Shown here: in pieces, positions 60,123 to 64,000 of the stretch | Layout of the letters: each line of letters starts with the position of its first letter | Numbering within the stretch: position 1 is the stretch's first letter | DNA from: UBA7455 sp026713185 | Lineage (GTDB): Bacteria > Pseudomonadota > Gammaproteobacteria > Pseudomonadales > Azotimanducaceae | Length of the DNA stretch: 64,000 nt | NCBI GenBank assembly: GCA_963665785.1 | Contig: OY762456.1 | Span: forward strand, 868,001-932,000 | Reading direction: 5' to 3' | The notes under the pieces: model-generated | Told to the model about the DNA's origin: nothing | Seen by the model: the letters and a program-made list of their open reading frames with translations, nothing else | Databases searched by the model: none | Program-made: the position numbers and the translations under genes

Positions 60123-60314
60123 ATGGCCACAAAGACCAGCCGAAACGGTCCTACCACTGTTCAACTTCGAGAAAATCTGCAGGCAGACATACGTGCTTTC
60201 CTTAAATCCGGGAAAAAGATACAGCAGATACCTAATGGGGTCAGTGGCATGGACATGACCAAAGGAACCAGGAACATAGCCCTTGGTCAGAATAAGCGCG
60301 GGTCAGGTACCTGA
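60123..60314 (+). CDS. Small conserved-looking protein, unknown function
   Basis: A 63-residue basic protein. The stretch LRENLQADIRAFLKSGKKIQ then QIPNGVSGMD looks like a short helix followed by a conserved turn, as in small proteins seen in other gammaproteobacteria; I do not recognise a named family. It lies alone, directly before the repeat-rich gap. Codon use looks ordinary. Confidence 0.55.
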   Translation: MATKTSRNGPTTVQLRENLQADIRAFLKSGKKIQQIPNGVSGMDMTKGTRNIALGQNKRGSGT

Positions 60315-60316
60315 TA

Positions 60317-60405
60317 GCCTTCAGCGGGCCAATAACTCTCCCTGCCGCTGTCGCGGAGCAAACAGTCCGGTTTACCTGGATTTACTTTGTCATGATTGAT
60401 TAGAG
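60317..60405 (+). repeat. Dispersed repeat, short form, copy 4
   Basis: Full-length short unit from GCCTTCAGCG through CTGCCGCTGTCGCGGAGCAA and ACCTGGATTTACTTTGTC to ATTAGAG. It runs straight into the long copy at 60403. Confidence 0.85.
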
Positions 60406-60656
60406 CTTGTTTCGTTAACGAAGCTGTTCGCAGATGGCTTTGGGGCATTCATTTGCTTCAGCGTCTGCGCGTCCCTCCGGGATTCCCGAACTTCCCCCGA
60501 GAGCCTGTAGTCTCTCTCCTCCAGCTCGGCGCTCCGACATTAGGCTTGCGCAAACGAACACCCCAAAGCCATCTGCTGTGGGTCGGATGCCGTACTTATT
60601 TTTTAGTATCGTACAGGTCGGCTTACCTGGATTTTCTTCGTTGTGTTTGATGAGGG
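60403..60656 (+). repeat. Dispersed repeat, long form, copy B
   Basis: Mirror copy of 31815-32067. It begins with GAGCTTGTTTCGTTAACGAA and ends with GCTTACCTGGATTTTCTTCG and TTTGATGAGGG. Substitutions are scattered (for example GCAGATGG against GCAGAAGG), and two open frames through it are in different phases, so it is unlikely to be coding. With the short copy and flanks it fills the 446-bp gap before hspQ. Confidence 0.85.
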
Positions 60657-60760
60657 TTTAACAAGGCTCTTTTTTGGTGTTGGCGCCTTTGGCTGTTTCC
60701 ATTCTGTCCGGGGAGAAGTGACGTCCACTGGTCTCCCCTGGATCCAGTTGTTCATACTGA

Positions 60761-61090
60761 TCAGTTCAGATTTCGCTTCGGCTGGTAAACGCCATCCTTA
60801 AAACCATCAAAAAAAACCGGCAACATTGGATGATCAATGAACTCGGTACCTTCATATTCATCCAGGTTCCGCTCCGCGACGTAAGTTGTGTGATCAGCGC
60901 CATGCACCAGCAGGTGATACCAGGGTGCATCTTTCGGCGGTTTGCTGCGCGCCATATTCCGGTACCACTCCTCGGTACCGGAAAATTCCGGGTCCACGTC
61001 AACAACAAGACCCCGGTAATTGAATAGTCTATGGGTGACCTGCTGGCCGATAAAAAAATGGGCTGAATTATTGATGGGTACCTCCAGCAT
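60761..61090 (-). CDS. hspQ: Heat shock protein HspQ
   Basis: Small hemimethylated-DNA-binding-fold protein that in E. coli is a heat-shock factor and Lon specificity enhancer. The 109-residue protein keeps FFIGQQVTHRLFNYRGLVVDVDPEFSGTEEWY-type N-terminus (GQxVxHRxFxYRGVV pattern), DAPWYHLLVHG and TYVAERNLDEYEG. It lies alone between a long repeat and tRNA-Ser. Confidence 0.95.
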   Translation of the reverse strand: MLEVPINNSAHFFIGQQVTHRLFNYRGLVVDVDPEFSGTEEWYRNMARSKPPKDAPWYHLLVHGADHTTYVAERNLDEYEGTEFIDHPMLPVFFDGFKDGVYQPKRNLN

Positions 61091-61196
61091 TTAATCCCAG
61101 GTTAAATTGTAGCAGTACCTGCGGCAGACAAGACAACAAATGTATTAATTCCCGGGGTGTCTGTCACCGGAATAGTCGGTTAAACTGATTCTCAAG

Positions 61197-61286
61197 GGAG
61201 AGGTGCCGGAGTGGTTGAACGGGAATGATTCGAAATCATTTGACGGGGTGACCCGTCCCAGGGTTCGAATCCCTGCCTCTCTACCA
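61197..61286 (+). tRNA. tRNA-Ser (CGA)
   Basis: Type II tRNA with long variable arm (GACGGG-GTGA-CCCGTC), anticodon stem AATGA/TCATT with loop TTCGAAA giving anticodon CGA, T arm CAGGG/CCCTG with TTCGAAT loop and encoded CCA. Acceptor is GGAGAGG/CCTCTCT, so 1-72 is G-U, and the discriminator is A rather than the G usual for bacterial tRNA-Ser. Confidence 0.93.
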
Positions 61287-61326
61287 AATTGATTTATACC
61301 TTTTTCCACTATCGACTCAGTTCAGA

Positions 61327-61415
61327 GCCTTCAGCGAGCCAAAAACTCGCCCTGCCGCTGTCGCGGAGCAAGCTGGCTGGCTTACCTGGAATTTCTTCGT
61401 TGTGATTGATGAGAG
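61327..61415 (+). repeat. Dispersed repeat, short form, copy 6
   Basis: Full short unit: GCCTTCAGCGAGCCAAAAAC, TCGCCCTGCCGCTGTCGCGG, AGCAAGCTGG, CTTACCTGGAATTTCTTCG, TTGATGAGAG. Located 40 bp after tRNA-Ser. Confidence 0.85.
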
Positions 61416-61500
61416 AAGAGGGCGACCAGACTATCGGTTTTCCTTTTTTGCCGATGCGCGATAACAACGGGGTCATACAGCACGTTGCCAGTATAGCGTT

Positions 61501-61563
61501 CTACTCGCCGGTATAGACCGGATTACGTTTCTCAAGAGAGGATAACCGCACTTTATCTACCAT
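61501..61563 (-). pseudogene. Possible remnant of an enoyl-CoA hydratase 3' end
   Basis: The minus strand reads MVDKVRLSSLEKRNPVYTGE and a stop. The last residues (LEKRNPVYTGE) match the C-terminal signature of crotonase-family proteins. Upstream the frame is broken by stops, so only the 3' tip of such a gene would remain. The remaining sequence of this 430-bp gap (61287-61719) holds a dispersed repeat and nothing else that I can support. Confidence 0.3.
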
Positions 61564-61719
61564 GGAAAAATATACAACGGATTTAACAGTGAGGCACTGA
61601 CGGAAACGGGTGCGAATAAACCGTTATAGGAAATGCCAGGGATGGCGTTATTTCGCGAGGTGTCCTGTTGCCACAGGCTCTCCCCCTGAATCCAACAGGA
61701 GTGTTCTGAGAGTCATCCC

Positions 61720-62355
61720 TTATGCAGTACGCACCAGGTTCACAATATTGGCAACTTCATCTACCGCGCTGACACCTCCAGCCACCAGGTCGTAGTTCCC
61801 GTCCGCTTCCTGCCACGCCAGTATATTGTGTTCGTTGGCGCCCCATAACATATGCGCAACCAGTGTTGGAAAGAGATCGACATTGGGGTCAAGGGAAAAA
61901 TCGGTGGCAATGTTCCGGGTCAATATTTCGATGTACTTGTGTGCAATCGCCTGCAGCAGAGTCGCAAACCGCGGTTCCAACCGAATTTCGATTAATCTCT
62001 TGAACGAAAGGACGGTATCTTCGCCCAGCATGTCCTGGGAATTCTGTTCCACCCAGGCACGCCAGAAGGTTATCGTGTCGGTCTCACGGGCGGCTATTGC
62101 AGAACGCAATGAATCGACGGTCGCTTCGGAACCCAACTCATACTTGTTGGAAAAGTGGGCGTACAGCGTTTGCGCATGGGTACCCGCATGATCCGCTATT
62201 TCCTTCATGGTTACGTTATTGAACCCTCGACTCAACATGAGTTGCTGCGCAGCTTTGATCAGCGCTGCGCGCGTTTCTTCACGACGTTTATTACGCAATG
62301 GATATTTGTGTTGCTCTGGTTTTACTTCACTCACTGATTTTTTCGTCATCTTCAA
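61720..62355 (-). CDS. TetR family transcriptional regulator (1)
   Basis: A 211-residue TetR-type repressor. The N-terminal helix-turn-helix reads AALIKAAQQLMLSRGFNNVT then MKEIADHAGTHAQTLYAHFSNKYELG; the C-terminal part is a helical ligand domain ending GGVSAVDEVANIVNLVRTA. It is similar in length and plan to the next gene (the HTH shares THAQTLY/LHVQTLY), so the two are probably paralogues. Ligand unknown; the neighbouring SCP2-like and hydrolase genes suggest a lipid or xenobiotic link. Confidence 0.9.
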   Translation of the reverse strand: MKMTKKSVSEVKPEQHKYPLRNKRREETRAALIKAAQQLMLSRGFNNVTMKEIADHAGTHAQTLYAHFSNKYELGSEATVDSLRSAIAARETDTITFWRAWVEQNSQDMLGEDTVLSFKRLIEIRLEPRFATLLQAIAHKYIEILTRNIATDFSLDPNVDLFPTLVAHMLWGANEHNILAWQEADGNYDLVAGGVSAVDEVANIVNLVRTA

Positions 62356-62435
62356 TTTCGCTGATACAGGTTTCTGACCCCAATAAATATAGTTTATATA
62401 TCTATTATTGTATCTGCCAGTCGGTGGCCACCAGA

Positions 62436-62524
62436 GCCTTCAGCGTGCCAAAAACTCGCCCTGCCGCTGTCGCGGAGCAAACTGGCCGGCTGACCTGGAT
62501 TATCTTCGTCATGTTTGATAAGAG
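62436..62524 (+). repeat. Dispersed repeat, short form, copy 7
   Basis: Full short unit: GCCTTCAGCGTGCCAAAAAC, TCGCCCTGCCGCTGTCGCGG, AGCAAACTGGCCGGCTGACC, TGGATTATCTTCGTC, ATGTTTGATAAGAG. It fills the gap between the two TetR genes. Confidence 0.85.
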
Positions 62525-62545
62525 TGTCTTCAACTACGCGAATGG

Positions 62546-63181
62546 TTACCGGTCAGCAGGCTGCGTCAACACGTGTTTGTAGAGTTGCTCTATTCGATCG
62601 ATCATCGTGACGGATTCATGCGCCAGGTCAAACCCCTCCTGACGTTCATGCCGTCTTTGCACCATGTCGTTTGCACCCCACAACGTAATCGCTATAAGAC
62701 GAGCTGTTTCGCCACGTTCTTGCGGGTCGTTGATATTGATGTCCCGCTCCAGAGATTCTGTGAGTAATTCCTGATACTCCTGACCGATCTGGATCAGGTA
62801 CGATGATATCATCGGCGATTCCAGGTAGTGGTGCAGCACCTCACGGTAACTGCGGCCGTCATCTTCGGCAGTGGCCAAATTTGCCGCTCGCCCCACGTAC
62901 TTGCGCCAGAACTGTATCGTCGTGTCGTTGCGATGCTCATCCCGGATGGCGGCACGAAAGTGAGCGAGTTGTTCCTGATCTCCGGCGGCGGCCAGCTCAA
63001 CTTTATTTTGGAAGTGCCGATACAGGGTCTGTACGTGCAAACCCGCGCGCTCCGCGACGCCTTCCATGGTTGTTGCCTTATAGCCCTTAAGCCTGAAGAG
63101 TTCCTGGGCAGCAAGAATACACCGTTTTCGGTTAGCGGCTTTGCGTTGTTTTCGAATGGGATATTGACGTGCCATGTTCAC
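62546..63181 (-). CDS. TetR family transcriptional regulator (2)
   Basis: Second 211-residue TetR-type regulator. The helix-turn-helix reads LAAQELFRLKGYKATTMEGV then AERAGLHVQTLYRHFQNKVELA. The C-terminal domain includes RLIAITLWGANDMVQRRHERQEGFDLA, close in pattern to LVAHMLWGANEHNILAWQEADGNYDLVAG in the first regulator, which supports duplication. It is divergent in layout from the serine hydrolase gene and lies 69 bp after the SCP2-like gene. Confidence 0.9.
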   Translation of the reverse strand: MNMARQYPIRKQRKAANRKRCILAAQELFRLKGYKATTMEGVAERAGLHVQTLYRHFQNKVELAAAGDQEQLAHFRAAIRDEHRNDTTIQFWRKYVGRAANLATAEDDGRSYREVLHHYLESPMISSYLIQIGQEYQELLTESLERDININDPQERGETARLIAITLWGANDMVQRRHERQEGFDLAHESVTMIDRIEQLYKHVLTQPADR

Positions 63182-63250
63182 TGGAAATTCTAGCCGAAAC
63201 GTGAACCTGTTGCACCAATTTGCGGGTCCGGCCAGGATACCCTTCGCGGT

Positions 63251-63682
63251 TTATTCGGTGATGACCGCCAGACGGTTATGCAGTTCCTTGAGGTAGTCAG
63301 GCACATTGCTCATGTCTCCTTCGACTTTCACATTTGGGTCTGCCGACGGCTTCGGAGGATTCTCTGCCCATTCAGCCAGGAGTTCAGGGGTATAAACCAG
63401 CCTGGCTACAGGCAGACTGAGTTCCCAGGTGGCTTGAATTTGTACATCGGTATCTGTGACCCTGCCAGTGCCGACATGGACGCTTTTGCCATCGATATGG
63501 AAGTTCCAGGCGGCAAAGCCGTCGGCATCGGCGAACTCTGCGGGGGCGCCAATGAACGCTTCACAAATGCTGAACTTTTGTCCGTCTTCCCCGTGCCGGG
63601 AAACCAGCTCCTCCAGGACTTCCCGGGCAATTTCGATCCAGGCGGGGCTGACGAAAGGGACTTTAGCCTGAGTCTCTGACAT
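63251..63682 (-). CDS. SCP2-like sterol-carrier domain protein
   Basis: A 143-residue cytoplasmic protein with a probable SCP2-type lipid-binding fold (FSICEAFIGAP, WNFHIDGKSVHVGTGRV, VQIQATWELSLPVARL, PNVKVEGDMSNVPDYLKEL). Such proteins bind lipids or acyl-CoAs; substrate unknown. It is divergent from the serine hydrolase gene across about 75 bp that may hold shared promoters. Confidence 0.6.
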   Translation of the reverse strand: MSETQAKVPFVSPAWIEIAREVLEELVSRHGEDGQKFSICEAFIGAPAEFADADGFAAWNFHIDGKSVHVGTGRVTDTDVQIQATWELSLPVARLVYTPELLAEWAENPPKPSADPNVKVEGDMSNVPDYLKELHNRLAVITE

Positions 63683-63756
63683 TTGGAATCCTCCTCATTG
63701 ACAATCATCCTTCGATACGTTTAATGTTAGATTACTATATTTAATCACAGTAGAGT

Positions 63757-64000
63757 ATGGAAATACACGGACATTGCGACAACCGCTTTAGCGGCGTACT
63801 CAAGGCATTTGAGAACAACTTCGCGAATAGCAACGAGGTTGGTGCGTGTTATTCCGCCACACTCGAGGGCGATACCATAATCGATATCTGGGCAGGACAT
63901 CAGGACGCAGAAAAAACCCGGCCCTGGGAGAAGGATACGATCATCAACGTGTATTCGACCACCAAGACGATGACCTATCTCTGTGCGCTGATGCTTGCCG
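63757..64000 (+). CDS. Beta-lactamase-fold serine hydrolase (start only; runs off window)
   Basis: From the ATG at 63757 (MEIHGHCDNRFSGVLKAFEN) the frame is open to the window end, 81 residues. It shows EVGACYSATLEGDTIIDIWAG, KDTIINVYSTTKTMT with the SxxK nucleophile motif as STTK, as in class C beta-lactamase-related esterases. No signal peptide, so an intracellular esterase or transpeptidase-like hydrolase is likely. The rest of the gene is outside the window. Confidence 0.85.
   Translation, partial: MEIHGHCDNRFSGVLKAFENNFANSNEVGACYSATLEGDTIIDIWAGHQDAEKTRPWEKDTIINVYSTTKTMTYLCALMLA

Overview
The window reads as a chromosomal segment of a gammaproteobacterium, probably free-living and aquatic; I cannot place it to genus. 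The housekeeping order is typical of the class: thrS, uvrB, the lapB-lapA-ihfB-rpsA-cmk-tyrA-hisC-pheA-gyrA block, mtaD-ubiG-yciK, and scpA/scpB/trpS/yciO/yciB. Every large ORF has a clear bacterial family and there is no phage structural gene.

Layout. 1-5.7 kb: thrS (cut by the window edge), tRNA-Val, uvrB, tRNA-Asn and a DUF4143 ATPase. 5.7-16.3 kb: a long minus-strand run from comEA back to gyrA (aromatic amino acids, histidine, translation, LPS control). 16.7-29.8 kb: mtaD-ubiG-yciK forward, rluB-scpB-scpA-trpS-yciO reverse, yciB-yciI-pdxJ-membrane cold-shock protein-yciH forward, then serA, a MurG-type glycosyltransferase and hda reverse. 29.9-33.6 kb: a CDP-alcohol phosphatidyltransferase, DUF2066 and DUF3108 proteins and dcd. 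33.67-38.19 kb: a group II intron whose reverse transcriptase is split by a 2,239-bp serine-recombinase element. 38.4-41.8 kb: a single-chain biotin-dependent acyl-CoA carboxylase. 41.9-56.06 kb: a six-gene, translationally coupled operon mixing ABC and RND export parts, including a 1592-residue protein that joins an RND permease to an ABC ATPase. 56.3-59.5 kb: a Lin0512-family gene and a bufferin/HvfA-like RiPP operon (precursor, DUF692 MNIO enzyme, DUF2063 partner, DoxX). 59.5-64 kb: accessory genes (gluconate-dehydrogenase-subunit-3-like protein, small protein, hspQ, tRNA-Ser, two TetR regulators, SCP2-like protein, start of a serine hydrolase) separated by copies of a dispersed repeat.

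The most novel-looking items are the hybrid RND-ABC export operon with its paired palindromic operators, the nested mobile element (a serine-recombinase unit inserted exactly at the PQGG-VISP motif of the intron RT, with 18-bp inverted ends and an in-frame empty-site reconstruction), and a family of about 90-bp and 250-bp intergenic repeats with seven copies here. The export operon and the adjacent bufferin-like operon may share envelope or metal-stress logic, but nothing in the sequence proves a link.
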